From Lachnospiraceae bacterium (GTDB lineage: Bacteria; Bacillota; Clostridia; Lachnospirales; Lachnospiraceae), in contig CAAGPW010000255.1 of the NCBI GenBank assembly GCA_900771955.1, forward strand, positions 1-19,287: a stretch of DNA of 19,287 nucleotides, given 5' to 3'. Under the pieces are notes generated by a model that searched no databases, had not been told where the DNA came from, and saw only the letters and a list, made by a program, of their open reading frames with translations. This document shows, in pieces, positions 1-7,451 of the stretch. Each line of letters opens with the position of its first letter. Position 1 is the stretch's first letter. Both the position numbers and the translations under genes were made by a program.

Positions 1-1
1 A

Positions 2-265
2 ACCTATAAATACAGCAGTCTCGATTACTTAGAAGCCATTATACAACACCCACAGTTTCCAGCTCTGCTAAATCAAATTAATAGTTATATTGCAAATGAT
101 GCCCAGGGCTGGCATGATGTACCCGTTCCGGATTCCAATGGCAACATTGTAAACACCATATCAGGAGAAGTTATGAAAGTATCTTCTATGCAACTCATTC
201 TAGCTTCATTTAAAAGCATAGTGGAGGGTATTCCATACTCCAAGCATTTTCTCAATAAAAGATAG
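2..265 (+). CDS. C-terminal part of an unknown protein (cut by window edge)
   Basis: An open frame enters from the left edge and ends at TAG (263..265), giving 87 residues and ending in HFLNKR. I do not recognise the family. The segment is hydrophilic, with no membrane segment and no cysteine motif. It is the only plus-strand gene near the tail genes and converges on the minus-strand bPH/SHOCT gene, sharing a strong hairpin terminator with it. Its orientation, against the late operon and at the position where tail-chaperone genes would normally follow the tube gene, suggests cargo (a moron) rather than a structural gene. That role is inference. The reading frame is supported by its stop codon lying 7 bases before the terminator stem. 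Confidence 0.6.
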   Translation, partial: TYKYSSLDYLEAIIQHPQFPALLNQINSYIANDAQGWHDVPVPDSNGNIVNTISGEVMKVSSMQLILASFKSIVEGIPYSKHFLNKR

Positions 266-272
266 GTATAGA

Positions 273-302
273 AATACCCGCCTACTTCTGTAAGCGGGTA
301 TT
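273..302. terminator. Bidirectional intrinsic terminator between convergent genes
   Basis: A perfect 9-bp inverted repeat (AATACCCGC at 273..281 and GCGGGTATT at 294..302) has a 12-nt loop. It lies between the stop of the plus-strand gene (265) and the stop of the minus-strand gene (312). T-rich bases follow on the plus side (ATTCTTTTAT). On the minus side the T-tract is weaker. The position between two converging stops supports a shared terminator. Confidence 0.75.
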
Positions 303-311
303 ACCATTCTT

Positions 312-845
312 TTATAAACCTAAGAGTTGCTTTTTCTTTGTTTCAAATTCTTCCTGCGTCACGATCCCTTTTTCCAGCAGATCATGCAACTTTTCAATCT
401 GTTCCAATGAATCACCTTTTCCATTTACATTTTTACTATCATACAACGTTCTGACAATTAAATCTTGGATTTGCTTCATAACGTCCTTTTTATAGGTAAC
501 AAGCAATTCCAACGACTTTATCATTGTATCAATCTTAATGTGACCACCAGATATCCCATTTCCAAAAGACTCCACGTTCTTTATTTCTGACAATTCAAAC
601 GTTTCCGTCTTTTCAGAAAATCCAGCCTTATAGGAAAACAAAACCCTCTTATTTGTCAATGCAAATATGCCAGGCAATTTTTCTTTTGATGCTATATTCA
701 CATCATGTATAACCGCATTTGTAGGTGCGATATAGATAACCCGTTCATCTGCCCATAGCTGGCTTTCTACTCTTGCAATTCCTTTTTTATTCCCAAATGT
801 CCCAATATTAAATTTTTTTAATGCCTCTTCAATATCCTCGCGCAT
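312..845 (-). CDS. bPH-domain / SHOCT-domain protein (phage cargo gene)
   Basis: 177 aa. Residues about 30-130 look like a bacterial pleckstrin-homology domain: alternating beta strands with a typical ALTNKRVLFSYKAGF hairpin at 62-76. The C-terminus (148-176, EQIEKLHDLLEKGIVTQEEF) is a clear SHOCT domain, a short C-terminal oligomerisation domain. Proteins with this pairing are common in Firmicutes and their phages, usually without a known function. There is no signal peptide. The start at 845 follows GGGGAGGG with good spacing. It sits directly after the tail tube gene but has its own promoter (875..903) and terminator, so it is probably expressed separately from the late operon, perhaps in the lysogen. 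It replaces the tail assembly chaperone normally expected here. Confidence 0.85.
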   Translation of the reverse strand: MREDIEEALKKFNIGTFGNKKGIARVESQLWADERVIYIAPTNAVIHDVNIASKEKLPGIFALTNKRVLFSYKAGFSEKTETFELSEIKNVESFGNGISGGHIKIDTMIKSLELLVTYKKDVMKQIQDLIVRTLYDSKNVNGKGDSLEQIEKLHDLLEKGIVTQEEFETKKKQLLGL

Positions 846-874
846 AGGCTTTCCCTCCCCAATTATTATATAAA

Positions 875-903
875 ATTATACAACAATATAGGGAGGAAGA
901 CAA
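875..903 (-). promoter_or_regulatory. Sigma-A promoter of the bPH/SHOCT gene
   Basis: On the minus strand the -35 TTGTCT (898..903), a 17-bp spacer and a perfect -10 TATAAT (875..880) lie between the tail tube stop and the ATG at 845. A second TATAAT occurs at 865..870. The region is much more AT-rich than the flanking structural genes. Confidence 0.65.
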
Positions 904-910
904 CCGTCGC

Positions 911-1390
911 CTAATTCGTCAGAAACCCTTCCAGATTCGAGAATGCTTCCGGCATCTCAAAGTCCTCAAAGGTAAAGTCCATATCTTCATCCAGATAGTC
1001 TGCATCAGCATCAAACTTCGCCAGAATCCCTCCGTCGATATTACAGTCCTTTAAGATGATCGTCTGCCGCCCGGCTCCACTGGTCTTATCTTCGTTCGTG
1101 ATCTGGATATCAAAATACACATCCTCACCGGTGTTTTTGTAATCCAACATCATCTGCCGGAAAATACTGGTGTTGTAATGTGCCGTACAGGAACCGGTTC
1201 CTTTCCAACCGGTTGCCTTATTTCCTTTTCCGGTCTTGCCGAGGATTGGAACCTCGGTCTTGTTTTTCTCGAATTTTGCTTCGAGATTGATCGCCTGCAT
1301 AAAATTATACCGGCGATCTCCAATCGTAACAAAACACTCCGCCAGTGCAGCGGCAAGAGTGTCTTTTGCTTTCATGGTTACATTGCTCAT
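911..1390 (-). CDS. Phage tail tube protein (XkdM-like)
   Basis: 159 aa. This is the contractile-phage tail tube (core) protein that polymerises inside the sheath. The N-terminus through GDRRYNFMQAINLEAKFEKN and the GTGSCTAHY and GEDVYFDIQITNED segments fit the PBSX XkdM / phage-like element core tail family, whose members are typically 140-160 aa. The acidic C-terminus (DADADYLDEDMDFTFEDFEMP) is usual in that family. It lies 16 bp after the sheath gene, with an AAAGGAGCGAGATAA ribosome site before the ATG. Sheath followed by tube is the conserved order in PBSX-like myoviruses. It is full length. Confidence 0.92.
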   Translation of the reverse strand: MSNVTMKAKDTLAAALAECFVTIGDRRYNFMQAINLEAKFEKNKTEVPILGKTGKGNKATGWKGTGSCTAHYNTSIFRQMMLDYKNTGEDVYFDIQITNEDKTSGAGRQTIILKDCNIDGGILAKFDADADYLDEDMDFTFEDFEMPEAFSNLEGFLTN

Positions 1391-1406
1391 TTATCTCGCT
1401 CCTTTC

Positions 1407-2705
1407 TTATTCCACGGTAACTGTCATGTACAGCTTTTCCATAGCACATACCGGCTGACAGTTGGTCGTCACCAGTACGGACCGTTTATCTTCACCGCTC
1501 GCAACAGTCACCTCTTTGCTGTCAAAATTCTCAATTGCGCCGATGTCCTGCAATTTCGCAAAGAAAGACACTACATCATTCCAAAAGCTGATACGGCCGG
1601 AATTGTCATTCTGGATCTTTCCGAGGTACTTTGCGTTAAATACGGATGCGATGTCGTTGCCAATCTGATCCAGTACCCGGATTACCTGATTTAACTGGAA
1701 ATCAGCCCCCATTTCACTGGTAAGCGTCACAAAGGAGTTGATATCCTCTAATACGTGCACTTCATTGCCGACCTTGTGAAATACCAGTTCTCCATTTTGC
1801 ACTGCTGTTTTAAGATCATACTGTGTCAGCGGCGTATCTACCATGTACTCACCATCATATACCATGTTGGTTACGGACCGGTTTACCGCGCATCCGGCTT
1901 CCGCACCGGTCAGCCAGTATACAAGATCCTGTTCTTTCTCACCTGTGACTTTGCTTTTCAGATTGATTACGCCGATATAGTCCGCCGCCGTATCATATAC
2001 GATCGTCTGAAACTTAACGCCGACTTCATCCCTCATACGTTTGCTATACGCCACATACAGCGCCTTTACCTTGTTATCCGATGACGGGCAGCCAAGAGTG
2101 TTAAACGCGTACGCTTCCAACGCATCCAATGCTTTCTGATGCGTATCTCCTGTCACATCACCATTGGTTCCGCCTGTAAGAGGTACGCCCGCGGCTGCTT
2201 CCAATGTCGCATTTCCCTTAAACGTAACATAGTCATTCGCCTTCAGATCCGCAGCCTTTTCTACTGTCTGCGTATCCATCTTCACTGCGCCAAGATATGT
2301 AACCACGTCAAATTTGCTCGGCTCGTCTACATTTGCAGTAATTGCAATTTTCAGCTCATTGCCACGCACTCCACTGCAATTTGCCGTAGCATAATCGTTC
2401 GCCGCCTTTTCGCCGCTGTTCAGCCGGTAGATATACAGCGTTTTTGCGTGCCGGAATACCTCGCGGATCGGCAGCATCTCATCATCTGTATAATTGTGAC
2501 CAAACACACGGCAAGAGATGCTTCTTATATCCTCTGCATCTACCTTAATCACATCACCATCTTTCCCCCAGTCAAGTTCCATTGGTATCGCGCACACGCC
2601 ACGATCGGACAGTGTGACACCCGCTTTGTCCGCACTTACAAAATTGATGTAAGACCCCGGCAGCACTTTGTTCTGGGTTGTCCATGTTCCTCCACCTAAT
2701 GCCAT
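1407..2705 (-). CDS. Phage tail sheath protein (XkdK-like)
   Basis: 432 aa, the contractile sheath subunit. The N-terminus (MALGGGTWTTQNKVLPGSYI) and the segment VPLTGGTNGDVTGDTHQKAL (about 175-194) are characteristic of the XkdK / phage tail sheath family, as is the conserved C-terminal region with VIRVLDQIGNDIASVF. The length matches the family (about 430-470 aa). The start overlaps the stop of the upstream small gene in a TAATG junction, which implies translational coupling. Together with the tube gene it shows that the virion has a contractile tail. Confidence 0.95.
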   Translation of the reverse strand: MALGGGTWTTQNKVLPGSYINFVSADKAGVTLSDRGVCAIPMELDWGKDGDVIKVDAEDIRSISCRVFGHNYTDDEMLPIREVFRHAKTLYIYRLNSGEKAANDYATANCSGVRGNELKIAITANVDEPSKFDVVTYLGAVKMDTQTVEKAADLKANDYVTFKGNATLEAAAGVPLTGGTNGDVTGDTHQKALDALEAYAFNTLGCPSSDNKVKALYVAYSKRMRDEVGVKFQTIVYDTAADYIGVINLKSKVTGEKEQDLVYWLTGAEAGCAVNRSVTNMVYDGEYMVDTPLTQYDLKTAVQNGELVFHKVGNEVHVLEDINSFVTLTSEMGADFQLNQVIRVLDQIGNDIASVFNAKYLGKIQNDNSGRISFWNDVVSFFAKLQDIGAIENFDSKEVTVASGEDKRSVLVTTNCQPVCAMEKLYMTVTVE

Positions 2706-2911
2706 TATTCCACCTTACCTTTCAAAAATTCACTCATTACCTGTTCCACTTCTTCCAATTCATACTCCCGGTCATCGACCAGCAGCACTCCGAGCAGATC
2801 CCTGCGGTTTCTATATTTCTTCGCCGCTAAGATCTGCGCTTTGGTATATTTCACCGGCTGTTTCGGTTTTTCCGCTTTTGCCAGATTTCCTGCCGCTCTT
2901 GGCACAATCAT
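2705..2911 (-). CDS. Small phage protein between tail terminator and sheath
   Basis: 68 aa, highly charged, no cysteines and no membrane segment. I chose the ATG at 2911 over the GTG at 2914 because AAAGGA lies 6 bp before the ATG but too close to the GTG. Residues about 20-45 (KYTKAQILAAKKYRNRRDLL) are basic and helical, and the rest is acidic (EYELEEVEQVMSEFLKGKVE). Small proteins of this kind regularly sit just before the sheath gene in PBSX-like clusters. Function is unknown. Its end overlaps the sheath start. Confidence 0.8.
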   Translation of the reverse strand: MIVPRAAGNLAKAEKPKQPVKYTKAQILAAKKYRNRRDLLGVLLVDDREYELEEVEQVMSEFLKGKVE

Positions 2912-2914
2912 CAC

Positions 2915-3340
2915 CTATCCTTTCACCCTCGGATCAACACCGACTGTCTCCATTGCTTCTCCCGGCACCTTTTTCCGGTAAAGGAAGCAATCATAATTTA
3001 CAAAGAAATTCAAATTACCATCGACTACCTCTGCATGCATTTGTGTGCCGCGCATCGGATCACCGTCTACTGTGATATATTCCAGACACCATGTCATGCG
3101 CTCGGCAACCTCATTGCACTCCCGCTGTATTTCCTCTGACTTCGGGAAATACTGAATACAGCATGGATTGCTCTGAAAATATCGTTCTCCCCGGAACAGC
3201 CTCGTTGTCGGGTTGATGCACTGCACAAAAAAACAGGGCTTTTTTAAGTCCTGCTTGATCTCTTCCATATAAATTTCGTATTCATCCCCGAACTCCGCAT
3301 TCAGGGCAACGCTGATCGCCGCTATAATTTCATTTATCAT
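2915..3340 (-). CDS. Phage tail terminator family protein (DUF6838-like)
   Basis: 141 aa. The pattern (MINEIIAAISVALNAEFGD, then IYMEEIKQDLKKPCFFV, then FLYRKKVPGEAMETV near the C-terminus) matches the phage tail terminator / DUF6838 family. Members cap the tail tube and join it to the head-completion proteins. The position between the gp10-like gene and the sheath fits this role. The start ATG (3340) overlaps the stop of the spliced gp10-like gene in ATGA, so its translation is probably coupled to exon 2 of that gene. Confidence 0.8.
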   Translation of the reverse strand: MINEIIAAISVALNAEFGDEYEIYMEEIKQDLKKPCFFVQCINPTTRLFRGERYFQSNPCCIQYFPKSEEIQRECNEVAERMTWCLEYITVDGDPMRGTQMHAEVVDGNLNFFVNYDCFLYRKKVPGEAMETVGVDPRVKG

Positions 3341-3488
3341 TTCATGATATCTCCAAAATATTTTTTAATTTTTCGTTCAAGTATCTGCGGTGCCATACCC
3401 TGCAACTCCTGTTCGGATATTGTCATCATAAGGCGTCCTTTAACCCAACCTGAATGATTGGCTGTCCTGTGACCATATTCAACATAAG
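3337..3488 (-). CDS. HK97 gp10-like head-tail protein, exon 2
   Basis: These 152 nt encode the C-terminus of the gp10-like protein after intron removal: (S)YVEYGHRTANHSGWVKGR and onward, ending at TGA 3337..3339. The motif VEYxxYVEYGHRT is a hallmark of the HK97 gp10 / XkdI family, and here it is split between this exon and exon 1. There is no start codon or ribosome site for the segment by itself. Joined to exon 1 at 4445|3488 the frame is continuous for 528 nt (175 aa), and the junction codon becomes TCT (Ser), giving VEYASYVEYGH. The final ATGA overlaps the tail terminator start, which shows that this segment is the true 3' end of the gene. Confidence 0.88.
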
Positions 3489-3690
3489 CACATTGTTATC
3501 ATAAAGGCTTTTTATCCTCTACTTCTCATAGTTTCCTATAAGTTCGGCGTACATCATAATAAAAAGAGTCTTTTCATCAGACTCTTCTTACTTCAAGCAC
3601 TCTTGGAAGCATTATATTTATTCAGCTTCTACGCTCTACGGTGACATTCAGCCTTTCGCAATCTGAATGTTTACCACGGTGTTGACATAT

Positions 3691-4317
3691 TTATAAATCT
3701 TTTCTTTTAATACCGTATTTTCGATATTTATAGTATACTTCTTTGTATGGGCGATTAAGTATTTCCGATAATTCAACAATGGTCAGCATTTTACCTTCAT
3801 ATTCAACAAGTACATTGCTCCCACGATTTCTACAATTTTGTTTTACATCAACCCATCTACAATTAACAGGTTCATAATTACCATTATTATCTATTCTGTC
3901 AATCTGCAAACCTTGTTTATACCCATTATCAAATGCCCATTGAACAAATTTATCAAACGAATTTTTCCATTCATCGCAAACAATAATGCCGCGTCCGCCG
4001 TAATTATAATAATGCGTATCTTCCATGTTATAGCATCTATGTAATATGCCATAATAAACATGCCAAAGATTTGTATTGCTCAGCTTGTGTCTGTGATTTT
4101 TTGTTAAATTTATTCTATTTTGTTCTTTTTTTAAGCACCCACATGATTGGACATATCCAGACGTTAGGCAATCCGTTCTGACTTCTTTCGCATTACCACA
4201 ATCACATTGACAATTCCAATAATATCTTTCACGTTTCCCACTTCTGACTTTTCTTGAAACTCCAACAACTGAAAGCCTTCCAAATTTCATGCCTGTTAAA
4301 TCCTTGAATTCTGCCAT
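3691..4317 (-). CDS. HNH-type homing endonuclease encoded in the group I intron
   Basis: 208 aa from the ATG at 4317, chosen because AAAGG lies 9 bp upstream; the ATG at 4335 would be leaderless. The N-terminal part (LTGMKFGRLSVVG, then NCQCDCGN and SCGCLK) is the Zn-binding AP2-like module common in phage HNH proteins. Residues about 140-170 hold the HNH-like core IDRIDNNGNYEPVNCRW, followed by RNRGSN and a C-terminal helix-turn-helix-like DNA-binding segment (LTIVELSEILNRPYKEVYYK). Such enzymes cut intron-less alleles and so spread the intron. The gene is more AT-rich than its neighbours and has its own promoter (4341..4369). It lies between P1 and the catalytic core. Confidence 0.87.
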   Translation of the reverse strand: MAEFKDLTGMKFGRLSVVGVSRKVRSGKRERYYWNCQCDCGNAKEVRTDCLTSGYVQSCGCLKKEQNRINLTKNHRHKLSNTNLWHVYYGILHRCYNMEDTHYYNYGGRGIIVCDEWKNSFDKFVQWAFDNGYKQGLQIDRIDNNGNYEPVNCRWVDVKQNCRNRGSNVLVEYEGKMLTIVELSEILNRPYKEVYYKYRKYGIKRKDL

Positions 4318-4340
4318 ATATAACATCCTTTCCATGTTAA

Positions 4341-4369
4341 ATTATAGCAAATTATTTTTCTCATGTCCA
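4341..4369 (-). promoter_or_regulatory. Promoter of the intron endonuclease gene
   Basis: On the minus strand -35 TGGACA (4364..4369), a 17-bp spacer and -10 TATAAT (4341..4346), with an extended -10 (TGCTATAAT). It is inside the intron. The predicted start near 4335 lies just before the ribosome site of the endonuclease gene, so the gene can be expressed from the DNA without the late transcript. Confidence 0.65.
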
Positions 4370-4444
4370 TATTCTACTTATTATTTTGATTTAAAAACTT
4401 AGTTTTCACCGTTTTTGCTCGATTTTACATGCCCCATTATGTCA

Positions 4445-4820
4445 AGGCATACTCGACCGGGTTTACGATCTCAATCACATAGGTGTCACCGAAATGATTT
4501 ATAGACAAGCTATCCACATATTCCTTTGCCGATGCTCTTTTTCCTCCTGTCCATCCACGACGGAGAGTTCCACCTTTTTTACTGGATTTATGAAGCACTA
4601 TCTCTTTTCCTTTTTCATCAACAAGTCTGGTTCCATCTGTGTCTGTCCAGTATCTATCATAATCTCCGACTGGCGTTCTTTTTACAACCATACGTAGCAG
4701 ACGCGCCGCAAGCTCTTTTGTGCAGGACTGAACAAATGCATCTACATTTTTATCCATTTTTTCCAGTTCTTTTTGAAATTTCTTCAAATCTTTTGCGTCA
4801 AATTTTCCCATCCTTGCCAT
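4445..4820 (-). CDS. HK97 gp10-like (XkdI-like) head-tail protein, exon 1
   Basis: 376 nt encoding the N-terminal 125 residues of a minor head-tail joining protein of the HK97 gp10 / XkdI family. MARMGKFDAKDLKKFQKELEK, the segment with LLRMVVKRTPVG and the TGTLRxGW-like GGTLRRGWTGG are typical. The ATG at 4820 overlaps the previous stop (TAATG), with GGAGAGG upstream. Unspliced, the frame ends early (TAA 4437..4439) right after NPVEYA, losing the conserved YVEYGH segment; that segment is found in frame at 3488. The gene is therefore intron-split rather than broken. Spliced length 175 aa is normal for the family. Confidence 0.88.
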
Positions 4821-5212
4821 TATGCATACCTCTCCGCTAATTTTAGCACGATTTCCTGATGTGTCAGATAGACTGCTGCCACGCCGCTGCATTCAAAAGT
4901 TCGTACCACGCCAGCCTGTGTTACCGTGATCTTCGCTCCCGGTCTGATTGCCACATCTGGGGATAAAAACAGTTTTGTAACCTGCGCCGTCTTTGCTGCA
5001 GTGTCCGTCTGATCAACTGCGCTGACATTCGAATAGGACAAGCGGCATGGTTCATCTTCCAGTACGATCACATCTTTTTCTGCTGTGATCTTGGTTTTCG
5101 GATCTCTGATCTTCTTTTTCTCTGTTACAGTACACTTTCCATCGTAGGTTTCCTCCTGCGCTTTTCTGACAAGAGCCTGTGCCTGTTTGATTGCATCCGC
5201 GATCATTTCCAT
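4820..5212 (-). CDS. Probable phage head closure / minor capsid protein
   Basis: 130 aa, full length. After an N-terminal helix (MEMIADAIKQAQALVRKAQEE) the rest is beta-rich (GKCTVTEKKK, PCRLSYSN, AKITVTQAG), as in head-closure (stopper) proteins such as those in the XkdH / YqbH position. It lies between the head-tail connector and the gp10-like gene, exactly where a head closure protein is expected. It overlaps both neighbours by a few bases. Assignment rests on position and fold pattern more than on a clear motif. Confidence 0.7.
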   Translation of the reverse strand: MEMIADAIKQAQALVRKAQEETYDGKCTVTEKKKIRDPKTKITAEKDVIVLEDEPCRLSYSNVSAVDQTDTAAKTAQVTKLFLSPDVAIRPGAKITVTQAGVVRTFECSGVAAVYLTHQEIVLKLAERYA

Positions 5213-5550
5213 GCCACCTTTCTGTACCGGTTCAATGAGGACTTATAATTTTTCAGTAATGAATCCTTATAACTGACATCTACTGTCTGATTGAATGATA
5301 CTGATGTATCGCCCTCGCTGATAGAAGCCACAGATCCTTGTGTTGGTGCATCTCCACCCGGATTCTCGTTTCTCCACAAGTCTATAATCATCCGGTAGGC
5401 TGTGTTGAGCAAGCCAGCCGGAATTTCATCAATATGACAGTAATTCTTAATTATCTCTTCCACATCATCTTTAGCAAATTCAAGAGGAACATCTTTCGAT
5501 GTGTCCTCCGGATCAATGCCAAGTAACTGCTTTAACTTGCTCAATTCCAT
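5203..5550 (-). CDS. Phage head-tail connector protein (gp6-like, Phage_connect_1)
   Basis: 115 aa. The adaptor binds under the portal. The N-terminal half is helical, with KLKQLLGIDPEDTSKD, then DVEEIIKNYCHIDEIPAGLLNTAY and MIIDLWRNEN. This is the pattern of the gp6-like / DNA-packaging connector family (usual length 95-120 aa). It follows the capsid gene by 8 bp, as is conserved in PBSX- and SPP1-like head clusters. Confidence 0.85.
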   Translation of the reverse strand: MELSKLKQLLGIDPEDTSKDVPLEFAKDDVEEIIKNYCHIDEIPAGLLNTAYRMIIDLWRNENPGGDAPTQGSVASISEGDTSVSFNQTVDVSYKDSLLKNYKSSLNRYRKVAWK

Positions 5551-5558
5551 ACCATCAC

Positions 5559-6566
5559 CTACCCGATCTTATGTTTGATAGCAACGATTCTAAGCTGTTT
5601 CGGCTCATATACCGGCTTCCAGTTCTCTGCCGTCGCAAGCTCTGCTCTCGTTGGTGTCTCCACATGTTCACGCTTTGCCCCAGTGTATGCGATTCCTCTC
5701 GGATGCAGGATAAACGCCCTACGGTTAATCAGATAATCCACACCGCCACCTGTCTTCTTGTCACGATCCATCTCAGTGGCTACATGACCGACCGGAGAAC
5801 CATTGCCATAGGCAACCGCTCCATTACCAAAAAGGTATGTTGTGTATACTCCATCTGCAACCGGGCAACCATCATCCACGGTCACACGTCTGCCCTGGTA
5901 TGTATCAAACTCAACATCGGTAGAATCACGCTCGGTCTCGATCAGATTCAACTTTTTCAGATAAGACTTTGTTGCTGAGTGCATTGCCACACCAGTAAGC
6001 TGTGACTGTGCATCTCCAAGCATCTGACACGCGTCAATAAATGCGGATGCGCTGATCTGCTTTGCTGCATCTGTCTTTCCTGTAGTCAGATCCAGAATAT
6101 GATCTGCCATTCTGGTCTCTGCTTTCGGTGTTCCGCTTGGATCTGCCGTGGTGGTTCCGAACACACCCGCAAGAATCGCAATCAATTCTTTCTGCATATC
6201 GCGCGCCCAGTACTGTGCTACCAAATCACCGATCGCTTTCATCGGATCCGCTCCGGCAAGTGCTGCGGACAGGTTGGTTGCCGCCCACATCTTCTGACGA
6301 AGGATTGTGGTGGATACATCTTTGTTGGAACCGATCTTTGCCGGTGTCATTTCTACATCCTCAAGCGTCGGCTCGGATTCTCCCTGTAAATCCTCAAAAA
6401 ACGGCATGTTGTGCGTTCTTGCCGCTTCGGATGCAAGCGTATCAAATTCCGGGCTGTTTACCACGATCCCCGACTGGAAAAACGCGGACAACTCCATTGT
6501 TCTGTTGATTACATACCGGTTAAACAGTTCCGGTACGATCACGTCTGCAATTTTTGTAATTGCCAT
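5559..6566 (-). CDS. Major capsid protein (Gp13-like)
   Basis: 335 aa, the shell subunit. The N-terminus (MAITKIADVIVPELFNRYVI), NMPFFEDLQGESEPT (about 54-68) and the central segment with KDVSTTILRQKMWAATNLSAA match the Gp13-like major capsid family often annotated as phage coat protein in Clostridia. This family has the HK97 fold but no large cleaved N-terminal delta domain; the scaffold is supplied separately by the gene upstream. The ribosome site AAAGGAAG precedes the ATG. Length is typical (about 330-350 aa). Confidence 0.92.
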   Translation of the reverse strand: MAITKIADVIVPELFNRYVINRTMELSAFFQSGIVVNSPEFDTLASEAARTHNMPFFEDLQGESEPTLEDVEMTPAKIGSNKDVSTTILRQKMWAATNLSAALAGADPMKAIGDLVAQYWARDMQKELIAILAGVFGTTTADPSGTPKAETRMADHILDLTTGKTDAAKQISASAFIDACQMLGDAQSQLTGVAMHSATKSYLKKLNLIETERDSTDVEFDTYQGRRVTVDDGCPVADGVYTTYLFGNGAVAYGNGSPVGHVATEMDRDKKTGGGVDYLINRRAFILHPRGIAYTGAKREHVETPTRAELATAENWKPVYEPKQLRIVAIKHKIG

Positions 6567-6588
6567 AAATCATCTTCCTTTCATACTG

Positions 6589-7251
6589 TTATAATGTTAC
6601 TCCGGCGGCTGCAGCCAGTGCCTTTGCCTGCTCCGGATTGGATTTTAAAAGTTCCCCCTGTTTGGTCAGATTGAACGTCTCTTTTGCAAATGGGTTCGCA
6701 GTTCCTGCGCCACCGGTGCCACCCTGTGGATGATACGGCGGTTTTGGCTGCTCCTGTTTGAACAGATGCGCCATTGCCTTATCTTCCTTATACGGTTTTA
6801 CGGCATCCTCTACGCCGACCGGCTTACCCTCTTTGTCAAACGTGAACTTGTCAAGCCCACCAGCTTTGTAGATCAGATAATCCGGATCAAGAACCCCCTG
6901 CTTTGCGAGAGAATCTTTCAATGCGTAGGTCTTTGTGATCTGCTCATTGGCTGTCTGTTGCTTTTTGAGTTCTCCCTGCAAATTGGTAATGGTTGTCTGC
7001 AGCGTCTCGTTGTCTGCATTGCTCTTTTTTAATTCTCCAATCGTAGTATTGAGCGTTTTGATCTGACCGGCAAGATTCTCTTTTTCGGCCGCAATGGTGT
7101 CATACTTGCCTTTGTCAACATACTGACCAGATCCAAGGTCTGCGATTTTCACCTGCTTCTCCTTATTCTCCGGCTTTCCGTTATAGGCATTGACGGTATC
7201 AGACACCTGCTTATAGAGATCCTCGCCTAAAATGTCTTTTAAAAATTCCAT
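6589..7251 (-). CDS. Phage scaffold protein (minor structural GP20 family)
   Basis: 220 aa. The N-terminus (MEFLKDILGEDLYKQVSDTV), a long heptad-rich coiled coil at about 50-115 (IAAEKENLAGQIKTLNTTIG and following) and a low-complexity Gly/Pro/Thr segment before a basic-hydrophobic tail match the GP20 scaffold family. Scaffolds guide capsid assembly and leave the head. It stands immediately before the capsid gene (22 bp). The ATG is preceded by AAAGGAAACTAT. A structured leader of almost 200 nt lies upstream. Confidence 0.88.
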   Translation of the reverse strand: MEFLKDILGEDLYKQVSDTVNAYNGKPENKEKQVKIADLGSGQYVDKGKYDTIAAEKENLAGQIKTLNTTIGELKKSNADNETLQTTITNLQGELKKQQTANEQITKTYALKDSLAKQGVLDPDYLIYKAGGLDKFTFDKEGKPVGVEDAVKPYKEDKAMAHLFKQEQPKPPYHPQGGTGGAGTANPFAKETFNLTKQGELLKSNPEQAKALAAAAGVTL

Positions 7252-7444
7252 ATAGTTTCCTTTCCTGCACCGTTTTTAAGCGTGGTGTCTCCACAGCAGT
7301 ATGCAGTTTTGGTGCCATGCATAAGGGCAAATTGCCGCAGTTTAAACGTCATAAGGCTTCGGACAATATAAAAACAGGACTGCCGGAGGAACTTACTTAG
7401 CGACCTCTGCGCTGTTCGGTCCATAGATTTCCGGTTGCCCTGTT
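7252..7444 (-). ncRNA. Structured 5' leader of the GP20 scaffold gene
   Basis: About 193 nt from the predicted start (7444) to the scaffold ATG hold nested helices. AACAGG (7439..7444) pairs with CCUGUU (7373..7378); inside it CCGGA pairs with UCCGG. Within that, a small AGCG/CGCU hairpin has a loop whose GGU can pair back to GACC (possible pseudoknot). Further down are GGCA/UGCC and TATGCA/TGCATA stems. Published GP20-a and GP20-b RNA motifs sit upstream of GP20 genes in Firmicutes phages; the position matches, but I cannot test the covariance model. No convincing ORF is present. A cis-acting control of scaffold expression is the likely role. Confidence 0.6.
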
Positions 7445-7451
7445 AAAATCG

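Larger units (their letters stand above)
3489..4444 (-). mobile_element. Group I intron with internal homing endonuclease gene
   Basis: 956 nt inserted in the gp10-like gene. Exon 1 ends in U and the intron ends in G, the group I rule. The last exon bases AUGCCU pair with GGGCAU in the intron (about 4428..4436), putting a U-G wobble exactly at the splice site (P1). The 3' third holds a plausible core: an 8-bp hairpin (ACATTCAG 3644..3651 with 3663..3670), a candidate P7 (GCGUA at 3630..3634 with UACGC at 3547..3551), an 8-bp stem (3564..3571 with 3579..3586) and a P9-like stem with a GAAA tetraloop (3525..3542). Removing it restores the gp10-like frame precisely. Subgroup not assigned. Confidence 0.87.

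Noticed and set aside
1236..1694. 152-aa plus-strand ORF
   Set aside because: It lies antisense across the sheath and tube genes, both firmly identified.
4437..4820. gp10-like gene as a truncated pseudogene
   Set aside because: The missing part is present, in frame and intact beyond an element with group I intron features.
7239..7424. 61-aa minus-strand ORF before the scaffold gene
   Set aside because: It overlaps the structured leader and the scaffold start, has no ribosome site, and its composition does not look protein-like.
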